From: Fictibacillus sp. FJAT-27399
GTDB lineage: Bacteria; Bacillota; Bacilli; Bacillales; Fictibacillaceae
Assembly (NCBI RefSeq): GCF_001510655.1
Contig: NZ_LMVC01000002.1
Coordinates: 205,679 to 269,678, forward strand
Length of the DNA: 64,000 bases
Direction: 5' to 3'
Part shown: positions 27,994 to 36,291 of the stretch, one piece after another
Layout of the letters: the number at the start of each line of letters is the position of its first letter
Numbering within the stretch: the first letter of the stretch is position 1
Made by a program: the position numbers and the translations under genes
The notes under the pieces: model-generated
The model's input: the letters and a program-made list of their open reading frames with translations, nothing else
Told to the model about the DNA's origin: nothing
Databases searched by the model: none

Positions 27994-28264
27994 CATCTTC
28001 TCCCATCCAGACTTTACTGTCGGCTCTGGAATTACACCAGATCAGCAGACAAGAAGCAACGAAACGATGTCTAGCTTCAATGCCTAAAGCCTCGAGTCAC
28101 TTTCACTCCCTGCCAAAAAACAAAAAGTGTTTGATGGTCAGTGAGTTCCAATGCTTGTCGGCTCTAAGCGATGCGTTTCAGCTCTTCTCATGAGCTCACG
28201 GGCTGATGAAGAGGGAATCTTCAAATACCGCCGGTCGGGAATTTCACCCTGCCCCGAAGATGGA
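27994..28264 (-). ncRNA. FMN riboswitch (RFN element) with large insertion in its variable stem
   Basis: All conserved RFN blocks are readable on the minus strand: CTTCGGGGCAGGGTGAAATT, CCCGACCGGCGGTA, AGCCCGTGAG, GGTGTAATTCCAGAGCCGACAG and AGTCTGGATGGGAGAAGATG. Between AGCCCGTGAG and GATCTGGTG there are about 150 nt, where related elements have roughly 20-30. That segment (28072-28193) is a family A dispersed repeat. Closure of a longer variable stem (GAGCTCATGAGAAGAGCT) seems possible. Confidence 0.92.
28072..28193 (+). repeat. Dispersed repeat family A inside the FMN aptamer
   Basis: Reads TCTAGCTTCAATGCCTAAAGC ... CCAATGCTTGTCGGCTCTAA ... GCGTTTCAGCTCTTCTC, matching the ends and core of the copy at 14314-14500. 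It is somewhat more diverged from the core than other copies. Confidence 0.65.
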
Positions 28265-28391
28265 TCGCTATTTTTTTGTAAAATACATTGCTTATTATAC
28301 TGCATAAAAAGGAATTTGGGAACCATTTTGACTTACAAAAGTTTAGTGGGTTTTTGGAAATTGCTGTTTCGTTTTCATTGTTGTACTTGAT

Positions 28392-28538
28392 AGTGGTTGA
28401 TTTCCGTTCCAGGCTGCTCGCTTTCCGCGGGGCATGAGGTAAGCCCCACGGCGCAAGCGCCTTTGGGTCTTACCTGTCACGCTACCCCCGCAGGAGTCTC
28501 GCACCTTCCACTCCAATCAACTTGTCAAGGAAGATTCT
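28392..28538 (-). repeat. Dispersed repeat family B, inverted copy lacking its ends
   Basis: Reverse complement contains GGAGTGGAAGGTGCGAGACTC, CTGCGGGGGTAGCGTGACAG and GCGGAAAGCGAGCAGCCTGG, alignable to 16430-16600. The GGGGCTGTCC terminal repeats are absent. Confidence 0.65.
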
Positions 28539-28693
28539 ATGCAGAAATGTTCATAATGCAACAAGCTTTTTGAAAAAAGCCTTGGAAATAGAATAAGGTT
28601 ATGAACCGAAAAGAATGGGTAAAAGAAATCACACAGATGCTTGGTCTTCTGGTATACAATAGGTAGGAAATAATCTATGCAAGGAGGGGAAAT

Positions 28694-28954
28694 CTGGCTG
28701 TTCTGAGAAAGAAGCCAGTGGTTATGCTGACATTTGAGAATTCTTGGCCTTACGATAAAATGATGGACGATATCTATATAAATGAATGCCCGTTCTGCCA
28801 TAAGTCCAATGTGCTGACGGCATTTTCTGAAGAAAAGCTGAACAGTGCAAAGGAAGGCATCAAGCAGCTGCTGGTCATGCCATGCTGCCACAGCAAGCTG
28901 ACCATCTTAAACGCAGATGATGATTACTTCTGGACAGAGGAAAAGTTAAGATAA
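28694..28954 (+). CDS. Small conserved protein with two CxxC-type pairs (function unknown)
   Basis: 86 residues. VVMLTFENSWPYDKMMDDIYINECPFCHKSNV holds a CPFC pair and VMPCCHSKL a second Cys pair, so zinc binding is plausible. An excellent AAGGAGGGG site (28681-28689) is spaced for CTG at 28694, which opens MAVLRKKPVVMLTFEN. A non-canonical CTG start is therefore likely. The next in-frame ATG (28718) has no ribosome site. Confidence 0.65.
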   Translation: MAVLRKKPVVMLTFENSWPYDKMMDDIYINECPFCHKSNVLTAFSEEKLNSAKEGIKQLLVMPCCHSKLTILNADDDYFWTEEKLR

Positions 28955-28957
28955 GAA

Positions 28958-29008
28958 GAAAAGCGCAAGCGCCCTGATTAAGTCCGAAAAGCGCTGAAGC
29001 TAGGCATT
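28958..29008 (-). repeat. Dispersed repeat family A, minimal inverted copy
   Basis: Reverse complement reads GCCTAGCTTCAGCGCTTTTC then GGACTTAATCAGGGCGCTTG and CGCTTTTCTT. Confidence 0.65.
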
Positions 29009-29027
29009 ACTTCCGTGAATTTACTTT

Positions 29028-29065
29028 AAACAAAAACTGCCGGATGCTTCCGGCAGTTTTTGTTT
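29028..29065. terminator. Terminator after mqnE
   Basis: AAACAAAAACTGCCGGA and TCCGGCAGTTTTTGTTT arms, bidirectional. Confidence 0.85.
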
Positions 29066-30158
29066 AATATTCTTTGATGATGTTATAGAACGTATCGCGT
29101 TCAACAGGTTTCTTGTTGGCTGTTTTTATTAAATGCACCAATTCTTTACGCGTAATGCCTTGAGAAGTGAGGGCACCAACAGAGTGAGAAATTCTTTCCT
29201 CAATCAAAGTTCCGTGAATGTCATCAGCACCAAAAGTCAAGGCCATCTGTGTTAATTGAACACCGATGTTGATCCAGTACGCTTTAACATGGTCAAAATT
29301 ATCGAGCATCAAGCGGCTGATAGCGATTGTGCGCATATCATCAAAAGCTGACGTCCGGCGAGTAAGCCCCATGGAAGCTGTTCTTGGCTGCATCGCAAGC
29401 GGAATGAAAACCATAAATCCGTTCGTTTGATCTTGAAGCTTTCGAAGTCTGTCCATATGAATCAACCGTTCTTCTTTTGATTCAATAGAACCGTACAGCA
29501 TGGTTGCATGAGTACGAAGTCCAAGACCGTGAGCAATCTCATGGGCTTCCAGCCATTGATCGGTAGAAGCTTTATCCGGACTCATTTTTTCACGATAGCG
29601 TTCAGTCAGAATTTCAGCACCGCCTCCTGGCATTGTGTCCAGTCCTGCTTTAACAAGTTCCTCTAATACTTCTTTCATGGACAAACCGGATATGCGTGCA
29701 AAAAATTCAATTTCTGCCCCTGTATAGGCTTTGATTGCAGCATTTGGATAATGTTTTTTCAGAACACGAATGGTGTCCAGATAGTAGTCAAAAGGCACTT
29801 CATTATTATGGCCGCCGACAATATGGAATTCGCGGATATTATCATTCCATCGCTTTTCAACATACTCAAGCAGCTGTTCTTCGTTCATTGTATAGGCGCC
29901 TTCTTCACCAGGCTTCCGCTTGAAACCGCAGAAGCTGCAAGTTGCTTCGCATACATTGGTTGGGTTAATGTACATATTTTCAATAAAATAAACATTATCG
30001 CCGTTTTTCTTCGAATTCACTTCATTCGCCAATTGAGCGACACCTAGTATATCGTTGGTTTCATATAAAAAAAGGCCGTCCTCAATTGAAAGTCGTTCAC
30101 CGTTACGGATTTTTTCAGCAATGTCATGAATTTTTGTTTCTTGTGTAATGATTGCCAT
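29064..30158 (-). CDS. mqnE: Aminofutalosine synthase MqnE
   Basis: 364-residue radical-SAM enzyme. The cluster motif is CEATCSFCGFKR after NPTNVC; then come VGGHNNEVPFDYY, GLDTMPGGGAEIL and HATMLYGSIE. MqnE joins a radical from 3-carboxyvinyloxybenzoate to adenosine in the futalosine route to menaquinone. The pathway differs from the men route of B. subtilis. No other mqn gene is in the window, so they must be elsewhere. ATG 30158 follows GGGGGAAAAGGA. Confidence 0.9.
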   Translation of the reverse strand: MAIITQETKIHDIAEKIRNGERLSIEDGLFLYETNDILGVAQLANEVNSKKNGDNVYFIENMYINPTNVCEATCSFCGFKRKPGEEGAYTMNEEQLLEYVEKRWNDNIREFHIVGGHNNEVPFDYYLDTIRVLKKHYPNAAIKAYTGAEIEFFARISGLSMKEVLEELVKAGLDTMPGGGAEILTERYREKMSPDKASTDQWLEAHEIAHGLGLRTHATMLYGSIESKEERLIHMDRLRKLQDQTNGFMVFIPLAMQPRTASMGLTRRTSAFDDMRTIAISRLMLDNFDHVKAYWINIGVQLTQMALTFGADDIHGTLIEERISHSVGALTSQGITRKELVHLIKTANKKPVERDTFYNIIKEY

Positions 30159-30508
30159 TCCTTTTCCCCCGTTTCAATTAATATGTATATACGTTCTATT
30201 GTGCAGGAAAGAATCCCGCGAAATCAAACTTTTTGATTAAAAGCTTTTTTCTAGGGCTAGTAAAAATGCCCGAAGAATACGCAGTCTATTATACGCTCAT
30301 TTATTTGGGAGGACAAGGAAGGAACGAATTACCTTCAATGTCACATTCGTGTAACAAACGTTAAAGATTGTTTACTTTTTAGAAATAATAAAGACAAAAG
30401 GGTGAAAATATAGCAGAATACATAATATTGAGTGTCTTATATTGTAAAAAAATTGAAGATGAAGTAGAATAATGGAACCACCAGGTATTGAACCAGGGAG
30501 TGTTGCAC

Positions 30509-30694
30509 GTGATGAATGTAGCTGATTGCGAACGGTTAATCCAATATAATGAGCAGATAGAAGTGCTCCGCCAAAAGATGATTAAAACGGCTGATCTATT
30601 TGGTCTGAATCATCCCCAAGTATTGAGCTATAGCCGTAAAATTGATGAAACCCATAACCTCATATTAAAGATTGAAGGAGAAAATTCATTTTAA
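30509..30694 (+). CDS. Spo0E-family aspartyl-phosphate phosphatase-like protein
   Basis: About 61 residues. IQYNEQIEVLRQKMIKTADLFGLNHPQVLSYSRKIDETHNLI has the two-helix Spo0E layout, with SRKID in place of the SQELD signature. Family members dephosphorylate Spo0A~P and delay sporulation. AGGGAG at 30495-30500 favours GTG 30509 or ATG 30512. The substituted signature makes catalytic competence uncertain. A second family member lies at 45012. Confidence 0.7.
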   Translation: MMNVADCERLIQYNEQIEVLRQKMIKTADLFGLNHPQVLSYSRKIDETHNLILKIEGENSF

Positions 30695-30777
30695 GGAGTA
30701 AGCCTAAACCTTGAGAGTTTTGGTTTGCACTTGTATAATATAGTTATAAAACCTTCAATGAAGGAGAGTGTACAGAG

Positions 30778-31134
30778 ATGATCGTAAACTTTACAGATGC
30801 GGCAGTAGGCAGAATTAAAGAGATGCTTGCAGCTGAAGAGGAATCAGGACTTTTTCTTCGTGTCGGTGTAAAAGGCGGCGGATGCAGCGGCCTCTCATAC
30901 GGCATGGGCTTTGATAAAGAAACCCAGAGCAATGATCATAAAGAGGAGATTAATGGCCTTAAAATTGTTGTGGATGATGAAAGTGCCAAGATTTTAAATG
31001 GTACAACTGTTGATTTTAAGCAGAACATGATGGGCGGAGGATTTACAATCAATAATCCGAACGCGATCGCTTCATGTGGATGCGGTTCTTCATTTAAAAC
31101 TGCAACCAATACTGGTACTCCTGAAGAGTGCTAA
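30778..31134 (+). CDS. yutM: A-type Fe-S assembly protein (HesB/IscA, YutM)
   Basis: 118 residues. LRVGVKGGGCSGLSYGMGF carries the first conserved Cys and CGCGSSF near the C-terminus the remaining two, the canonical IscA/ErpA/SufA arrangement. It carries Fe-S clusters to apoproteins. ATG 30778 follows AAGGAGAG. Together with yutI it forms the Fe-S maturation content of this region. Confidence 0.92.
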   Translation: MIVNFTDAAVGRIKEMLAAEEESGLFLRVGVKGGGCSGLSYGMGFDKETQSNDHKEEINGLKIVVDDESAKILNGTTVDFKQNMMGGGFTINNPNAIASCGCGSSFKTATNTGTPEEC

Positions 31135-31144
31135 TCATATAGAA

Positions 31145-31190
31145 AAAACCTCCTCGTAAGCCGCTGATGGCTGACAAGGAGGTTTTTTTT
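31145..31190 (+). terminator. Terminator after yutM
   Basis: AAAAAACCTCCT and AGGAGGTTTTTT arms (with internal GCC/GGC pairing). A family A repeat begins at its T-run. Confidence 0.85.
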
Positions 31191-31322
31191 GTCTAGCTAC
31201 AGTGCCTGAGGCTGTGTATTGGTTCCAGCGCTTGTACCCACAGGGCATAAGTGCGATATTGACTCATAAAAACATGAGCCGTGTCTCCTTTATCGGACTT
31301 TAGCACGGCCTTTCGCTTTTCT
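31190..31322 (+). repeat. Dispersed repeat family A, long copy
   Basis: TGTCTAGCTACAGTGCCTG at the left, CCAGCGCTTGTACC in the middle and TATCGGACTTTAGCACGG ... TTTCGCTTTTCT at the right. Confidence 0.65.
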
Positions 31323-31398
31323 GTGTGCAATTTTACCGGCGGCAGAGAATATGTTTATACCACTTGAAAAAAATCAACCTGTAAAGGGAGAGAAAAAA

Positions 31399-31566
31399 GT
31401 GGAGATGATGAACCGTAATTTACGATTCATGGGAAACATATTGTCGTGGCTGCTGGCGAGCTTTTCGGTACTGCTCGTTATGGCAGCGGGTTATGCAATG
31501 GGGGGATGGCTAGGAATCTTGCTGATCAGTATCCTGTGGGTGCTGCTTTACTGCAGTGTGTCATAA
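31399..31566 (+). CDS. Small membrane protein, two predicted helices
   Basis: 55 residues beginning at GTG 31399, eight bases after AAAGGGAGAG. Residues 12-30 and 33-52 are hydrophobic (WLLASFSVLLVMAAGYAMGG, ILLISILWVLLYC). No family recognised. Its stop is followed directly by the ATG of the next gene (TAAATG), so the two are probably one transcript. Confidence 0.5.
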   Translation: MEMMNRNLRFMGNILSWLLASFSVLLVMAAGYAMGGWLGILLISILWVLLYCSVS

Positions 31567-31833
31567 ATGAAGTATGTAATCGAAATACGCAGGCAATCCA
31601 AAGGGAGGCCAGGTCTTACGGTAGAGATTGAGTTCAATACGAAGGAAGAAGCGGAAGCCTATCTGCAAAAGACATATGAAGATTACGTTAAAGGTCAGGA
31701 AGCAACGGTGGATTATGAAACCATAACAATCAATGAAGAACTATTTCAAAAAGAAATAATAATCCGGAAACGAAATGAAAAAGGAAAAAAGGTGTTTAGC
31801 TTACTGCTAACCACCTTCATAAAAGATTTTTAG
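31567..31833 (+). CDS. Hypothetical 88-residue protein
   Basis: Starts immediately after the preceding stop. The N-terminus MKYVIEIRRQSKGRPGLTVEIEF suggests a beta-rich start, followed by an acidic helix (NTKEEAEAYLQKTYEDYVKG) and a basic tail. Not recognised. It converges on, and overlaps by 4 bp, the small minus-strand gene at 31830-31991. Coding support is mainly its frame, its position and its charge pattern. Confidence 0.5.
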   Translation: MKYVIEIRRQSKGRPGLTVEIEFNTKEEAEAYLQKTYEDYVKGQEATVDYETITINEELFQKEIIIRKRNEKGKKVFSLLLTTFIKDF

Positions 31834-31991
31834 TTCCCCAAATACAGAAGAAAGAACAGGCCGATAAGGTCAGATAAGACGGAAAACCCGATATACATCC
31901 ACTTTTTTCTGCCGGCATTCCGGCTGCTTGCCATCATTAATCCGGTACCGAGTATAAAGAAAACAATTCCAATGATGATGAATGTGTTCAT
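31830..31991 (-). CDS. Small two-TM membrane protein (53 aa)
   Basis: MNTFIIIGIVFFILGTGLMM is one helix and WMYIGFSVLSDLIGLFFLLY a second, separated by a basic SRNAGRKK loop. ATG 31991 follows AAGGAG. No family recognised. Below usual length cut-offs but with convincing ribosome site and membrane topology. Confidence 0.6.
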   Translation of the reverse strand: MNTFIIIGIVFFILGTGLMMASSRNAGRKKWMYIGFSVLSDLIGLFFLLYLGN

Positions 31992-32013
31992 TTGTAATCT
32001 CCTTATTTATGTA

Positions 32014-32045
32014 GAAAAAAACCCGGTGTGCCGACACCGGGTTAT
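32014..32045 (-). terminator. Terminator of the yumC transcript
   Basis: On the minus strand ACCCGGTGT and ACACCGGGT arms followed by TTTTTTT. Confidence 0.8.
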
Positions 32046-32121
32046 ATTTATGGGTTTATGAGCAGAACTTGTCTGCTGATGTCATTGTAGCATACTTACC
32101 ACGGCAAAACCAAGAACCACT

Positions 32122-32292
32122 TTATTCCAGTGAGCCTTTGACTTTTTCCAAGAGCTGCTTGAGCTCAGGGAGGGCTGCCTGAACATTTTCAAGAAACGAT
32201 TCATCTGTAATGTGCAGTGATCCAATCTTACGCTGAAGATCCTGCAGCAGTTCAGCAATGTAAAGTTCATCTTCGGTCCATTGGCGATTCAT
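32122..32292 (-). CDS. Small acidic hypothetical protein (56 aa)
   Basis: MNRQWTEDELYIAELLQDLQ then an amphipathic second half ending LKQLLEKVKGSLE; probably a helical hairpin. ATG 32292 follows AGGAGGAAA and the gene begins 15 bp after the yumC stop, so it is likely co-transcribed with yumC. Function unknown. Confidence 0.6.
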   Translation of the reverse strand: MNRQWTEDELYIAELLQDLQRKIGSLHITDESFLENVQAALPELKQLLEKVKGSLE

Positions 32293-32307
32293 AAATTGAA
32301 TTTCCTC

Positions 32308-33288
32308 CTAAAATAAGCTGCTGCTGTGTTGTGGCTGGGTTTTTGCTTTTGGATCTATATAAGTTTTCGCATTGTTAATAGCGGTAGGTGCTTCACCAAA
32401 ACCTGCAGCGATCAGTTTTACTTTTCCATCATAAGAACAGATGTCTCCTGCAGCATAAATTCCTTTGGTGTTCGTCTCCATTCTTGAATTTACGACGATG
32501 GAGTTGCGTTGAATCTCAAGTCCCCAATTTTTAATCGGCCCGAGTGAAGAAACGAATCCATAGTTGACGATAACGGCATCGACTTCAACTTTTTCTTCCA
32601 CATCTTCGTTTTCCAGAATGACATGGGTTATCTTTTCGCCGTCATTCACGAGTTCTTTGATCTGAAATGGAGTTTTGATTTTTACGTTTGAGCTCAGCAG
32701 CTGTTCTACACTATGTTCGTGCGCGCGGAACTTGGGCCTCCGATGGGTAAGTGTAACTTCATCAGCAACAGGTTCAAGCATGAGTGCCCAATCGACCGCA
32801 GAGTCACCGCCGCCTGCAATCAAAACTTTTTTACCTGCAAACGCCTGAAGGTCATTCACGAAATAATGAAGGTTCTTTCCTTCAAATGCTTTGGCATCGT
32901 CAAGCTCCAGCCGTCTTGGCTGGAAAGCTCCTACACCGGCTGTGATGATGACCGCTTTGGAATAGTGTTTATTTTTATCTGTTGTCAGTTCAAAATGTTC
33001 TTCTTTTTTCTCAACGTTTTGAACGGATTCTTCAAGCACAATTTCAGGGTTGAACTGCTCTGCTTGGACTTTTAGGTTATTCACAAGCTCCTGGGCAAGA
33101 ATCTTTGGAAATCCTGCTACATCATATATGTATTTTTCGGGATATAAGGCAGCGAGCTGTCCCCCGAGCTGTGGCATGCTTTCAATGATCTTTACTTTCA
33201 TTTGGCGCATTCCCCCATAGAATGCTGCAAACAATCCTGTTGGACCTCCGCCAATTATTGTAACATCATAAAGATTTTCTTCTGTCAT
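32308..33288 (-). CDS. yumC: Ferredoxin/flavodoxin-NADP+ reductase type 2 (YumC)
   Basis: 326 residues, thioredoxin-reductase-like but lacking the Cxx[21 protein letters not shown] binds [19 protein letters not shown] binds NADP, and [25 protein letters not shown] is the C-terminal FAD motif. It transfers electrons between NADPH and ferredoxin or flavodoxin, for which radical-SAM enzymes and bacillithiol-type systems are possible users. ATG 33288 follows GGGGGTGG. Confidence 0.93.
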   Translation of the reverse strand: MTEENLYDVTIIGGGPTGLFAAFYGGMRQMKVKIIESMPQLGGQLAALYPEKYIYDVAGFPKILAQELVNNLKVQAEQFNPEIVLEESVQNVEKKEEHFELTTDKNKHYSKAVIITAGVGAFQPRRLELDDAKAFEGKNLHYFVNDLQAFAGKKVLIAGGGDSAVDWALMLEPVADEVTLTHRRPKFRAHEHSVEQLLSSNVKIKTPFQIKELVNDGEKITHVILENEDVEEKVEVDAVIVNYGFVSSLGPIKNWGLEIQRNSIVVNSRMETNTKGIYAAGDICSYDGKVKLIAAGFGEAPTAINNAKTYIDPKAKTQPQHSSSLF

Positions 33289-33638
33289 ACTTCCACCCCC
33301 GAGAATATTTTCATTCTTCCCTCCATTATAGTAAGAATGAGAGGGAAAGGAAAGAATAATACCACCAATGTACGTTCTTTGTCGATGACTGTTCTGTAAG
33401 GCTGTATTTATACAATAGGTAAGGAGACTGTGTCAACTGATTATGCCTTTTTTTCAAAAAACGGTTGAAATATAAGAAGAAAAGGACTAAGATAAAAAAG
33501 GAAAAAACATGGGGGAATTGTGACAGTTTTCGTCTTTATTTTTATCCTACTACGTGAAATACGTCACAAACTTTTTGTCTATCATATTTCCTTATTGGTT
33601 AGGTCAAACTATAAAAAATCTGAACTGGAAGTGATCAT
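33289..33638. other. Divergent yumC-yumB intergenic region
   Basis: 350 bases with no gene. It contains a Rex-like palindrome (33552-33569) and AT-rich promoter-like stretches. No other structure is apparent. Confidence 0.5.
33552..33569. promoter_or_regulatory. Rex-like operator upstream of the NDH-2 gene
   Basis: ACGTGAAATACGTCACAA contains GTGA-N6-TCAC arms and resembles the TTGTGAA-N4-TTCACAA Rex consensus, with two or three mismatches. Its placement 70-87 bp upstream of an NADH dehydrogenase fits redox control by NADH/NAD+ ratio. Confidence 0.5.
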
Positions 33639-34841
33639 ATGAGTAAGCCAAAAATATTAATTATTGGTGGAGGATATGGCGGGATGATGTCAGCTGTCCG
33701 CCTGGAAAAAGAGCTTGGTTTAAACAATGCGGATGTTACGCTTGTGAACAAGCACAACTATCACTACCAAACCACATGGCTTCATGAAAATGCGGCAGGT
33801 ACGCTGCACCATGATAAAACACGCATCATGATTGATGACATTATCGACACGAACAAAATCAACTTTGTACAAGATACAGTCGTTGAGATCAAGAAAGATG
33901 AGAAGCGTGTCATTCTTGCAAATGGCGAGCTAACGTACGACTACCTTATCATTGCTCTTGGATCAGACCCAGAAACATTCGGCATTCAAGGTTTGAAAGA
34001 AAATGCGTTCAGCATTCGCAGTATCAACTCTGTCCGTGAAATCCGTGAGCACATCGAATATAACTTTGCTCGTTACAACAACGAAGGACAAAAACAAGAA
34101 CTAATCAACATCGTTGTCGGCGGTGCTGGATTTACTGGAATCGAGTTTGTCGGTGAACTGGCTGACCGTGTTCCTGAACTTTGCAAAGAATACGATATTC
34201 CGCGTGAAAAAGTCCGTATCGTTAATATTGAAGCGGCTCCAAATGTTCTTCCAGGCTTTGACGAAGAGCTCGTTGAGTACGCAATCAATAATCTTGAACG
34301 CCGCGGTGTAGAATTCCTTGTAAACACACCGATCAAAGAATGTAGCGAAGACGGAGTTCTTCTTGCTTCCGGTGAAGAAATTAAAGCAGCTACTGTTGTA
34401 TGGACTGGCGGAGTACGCGGTAACCACTTAGTAGAAGAAGCTGGCTTTGAAACAATGCGCGGACGTGTAAAAGTAGAAAAAGACCTTCGCATGCCTGGAT
34501 ATGACTATATCTTTGTAGCTGGAGACTGTGCTCTTATTATTAATGAAGAAATTAACCGTCCTTACCCTCCAACAGCTCAAATCGCTATTCAGCAGGCTTA
34601 TACAATCGGCCGTAACCTGAAAACGCTCATTAATGGCGGAGGACAGATGGAAGAGTTCAAACCGGATATTAAAGGTACTGTAGCTTCTCTTGGTAAGGGT
34701 GAAGCAATCGGTGTCGTTGGAAACAAAAAACTATTTGGTTCAACAGCATCTGCGATGAAAAAAGTCATCGATAACCGTTACCTTTTCTTGCTTGGCGGAG
34801 TACCAATGGTCATCAAAAAAGGAAAGCTTAAATTATTTTAA
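33639..34841 (+). CDS. yumB: Type II NADH:quinone oxidoreductase (YumB)
   Basis: 400 residues, the usual NDH-2 length. [18 protein letters not shown] binds [22 protein letters not shown] binds NADH, and [25 protein letters not shown] includes the conserved quinone-site AQxAxQQ element (AQIAIQQA). The C-terminal helix [18 protein letters not shown] is amphipathic and should anchor it to the membrane. It feeds NADH electrons to the quinone pool without proton pumping. Confidence 0.92.
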   Translation: MSKPKILIIGGGYGGMMSAVRLEKELGLNNADVTLVNKHNYHYQTTWLHENAAGTLHHDKTRIMIDDIIDTNKINFVQDTVVEIKKDEKRVILANGELTYDYLIIALGSDPETFGIQGLKENAFSIRSINSVREIREHIEYNFARYNNEGQKQELINIVVGGAGFTGIEFVGELADRVPELCKEYDIPREKVRIVNIEAAPNVLPGFDEELVEYAINNLERRGVEFLVNTPIKECSEDGVLLASGEEIKAATVVWTGGVRGNHLVEEAGFETMRGRVKVEKDLRMPGYDYIFVAGDCALIINEEINRPYPPTAQIAIQQAYTIGRNLKTLINGGGQMEEFKPDIKGTVASLGKGEAIGVVGNKKLFGSTASAMKKVIDNRYLFLLGGVPMVIKKGKLKLF

Positions 34842-34862
34842 TAAATGACACCATGATATGAT

Positions 34863-34898
34863 GAGAGCAGAAGTCCTTCGGGGCTCTGCTCTTTTTTT
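34863..34898 (+). terminator. Terminator after yumB
   Basis: AGAGCAGA and TCTGCTCT arms, then seven T. Confidence 0.85.
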
Positions 34899-34996
34899 GG
34901 TTTGGAATTTGATGGAGTGTGATTGAATCGCCATCAGTATGCGATGCATGATAGGAATGTAAATCAACCATAAGCTTTTTTAAAAGGAGATATTTT

Positions 34997-35479
34997 ATGA
35001 GTACGATGAAAAAGAGAGGAAGTGTCTGGCTCGCAGCGGCAGGGCTGGTGATCCATGACGGTAAATGCCTCGTTGTAAAAAAGAAGTATGGGGGGCTAAA
35101 AGGCAAGTGGTCCATTCCTGCAGGGTTTGTGAATCCAGGTGAAACGGTGGATGAGGCGGCTGTAAGAGAAGTGAAAGAAGAAACAGGGATCCAGAGCAGG
35201 GCTGTGAACGTGGTCGGTATACGAACTGGTGTCATAAAGAACGAAATCAGTGACAATATGGTCGTTTTTCTGCTGGAGCATATAGGAGGAGAGATCCGTC
35301 CTCAGCAAGAAGAGATTGAAGAAGCAAGGTTTCTCACTCCGGAGGAATTAAGGGATGATCCGGTTACTTCCATGATGGTCCACCATTTTCTCAATGAGAA
35401 AAAAGAAACCGTTAATGAGCATTTAAATCCTGGAGATATATTCGGCTATACTTCTTATAAAATTTTTGATAATCGTTGA
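34997..35479 (+). CDS. NUDIX hydrolase
   Basis: 160 residues with the Nudix box GFVNPGETVDEAAVREVKEETGI in the right spacing (G-x5-E-x7-REUxEExG), preceded by LVIHDGKCLVVKKK. Members hydrolyse nucleoside diphosphates linked to another group. Substrate not inferable. ATG 34997 follows AAAAGGAGA. It has a single-gene appearance, with a promoter region before it and the yuiA cre region after it. Confidence 0.88.
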   Translation: MSTMKKRGSVWLAAAGLVIHDGKCLVVKKKYGGLKGKWSIPAGFVNPGETVDEAAVREVKEETGIQSRAVNVVGIRTGVIKNEISDNMVVFLLEHIGGEIRPQQEEIEEARFLTPEELRDDPVTSMMVHHFLNEKKETVNEHLNPGDIFGYTSYKIFDNR

Positions 35480-35491
35480 AATTGTATGGAA

Positions 35492-35534
35492 TTTGGACAT
35501 ATTTAATGATAAATTAAAATGTTTACGCTTACAT
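35492..35534 (+). promoter_or_regulatory. yuiA promoter with overlapping cre-like site
   Basis: TTGGAC - 16 bp - TAAAAT forms a sigma-A-type promoter (35492-35520). TGTTTACGCTTACAT at 35520-35534 is, on the minus strand, ATGTAAGCGTAAACA and matches WTGNAANCGNWNNCW fully. The site would cover the transcription start. Confidence 0.5.
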
Positions 35535-35621
35535 GGGTGATATGGCCGGAAATGCTCCCTTTTCAAGTTTTTGGATTCTTGATATATTATCAGAAAATTC
35601 AAACAAGGAGAGTGTCATCTT

Positions 35622-35753
35622 ATGAAATCGTCAACAAGAACAAAAGCACAGGAAAAGTGTCAATATTGTGAAGGCAAGGGGTATTTCCAGCTTCTTCTAG
35701 GTGGCTCTGAAACTTGTGAAGAGTGCTGTGGAAGCGGAAAAAGGGAGAGATAA
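35622..35753 (+). CDS. yuiA: YuiA family small zinc-finger-like protein
   Basis: 43 residues with two CxxCxGxG-like units (KCQYCEGKGYFQ and TCEECCGSGK), resembling the DnaJ zinc-binding repeat. Probably binds one zinc ion. ATG 35622 follows CAAGGAGAG. It precedes yuiB as in B. subtilis. Too short for common gene-calling cut-offs. Confidence 0.85.
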   Translation: MKSSTRTKAQEKCQYCEGKGYFQLLLGGSETCEECCGSGKRER

Positions 35754-35759
35754 ATAAGG

Positions 35760-35791
35760 AAGGAGCACCGTGATGCGGTGCTCCCTTTTCT
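35760..35791 (+). terminator. Terminator after yuiA
   Basis: AAGGAGCACCG and CGGTGCTCCCTT arms. Confidence 0.8.
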
Positions 35792-35855
35792 TTATCCTTA
35801 TATTGACTTTAATCCCCTATTTCAGTAAACTAGCTTTGAATATGGGGGTGAAGGA

Positions 35856-36173
35856 ATGTACTTACCGCAATTATTTATTTCCATGCTATTATTTATCGTT
35901 CTTTTCTTTGGAATCGGTTTCCTTTTAAACATGCTTCTGCGTTCAACATGGATTATGGCTGTTATTTATCCGGTTGTCGTGATTATGATTATTGATCATG
36001 TTAAATTTTTTAAATACTTTTCAAGTCCCGGAAAAAGTTTTGCAGAACTCGGCCAGGACTTTATCCATCTTCAGGCTGTAGACATTTGTATCCTGGTTAG
36101 CGGAATGGTCGGAGCGATTTTTGCCGGCATGGCCATCAAGATGCTGCGCGTCAGAGGATATCAAATGTTCTAG
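35856..36173 (+). CDS. yuiB: YuiB family membrane protein
   Basis: 105 residues with three hydrophobic helices (about 6-30, 32-49, 74-96). The MLLRSTWIMAVIYPVVVIMIID segment and the FSSPGKSFAELG loop mark the family. Function unknown. ATG 35856 follows GGGGGTGAAGG. Confidence 0.8.
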   Translation: MYLPQLFISMLLFIVLFFGIGFLLNMLLRSTWIMAVIYPVVVIMIIDHVKFFKYFSSPGKSFAELGQDFIHLQAVDICILVSGMVGAIFAGMAIKMLRVRGYQMF

Positions 36174-36207
36174 AATCTTCTATGATTAATAGAAGGTTCT
36201 TTTTTTA
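36172..36207 (+). terminator. Terminator after yuiB
   Basis: AGAATCTTCTA and TAGAAGGTTCT arms then T-run. Confidence 0.75.
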
Positions 36208-36291
36208 TGCTCATTGTCGGGCTGAAGCCCCTTCTGCGGTATAAAACTCACTTTTCTTGGAAAATACTACGTTTTAGAGAGGAGTGAAAGT

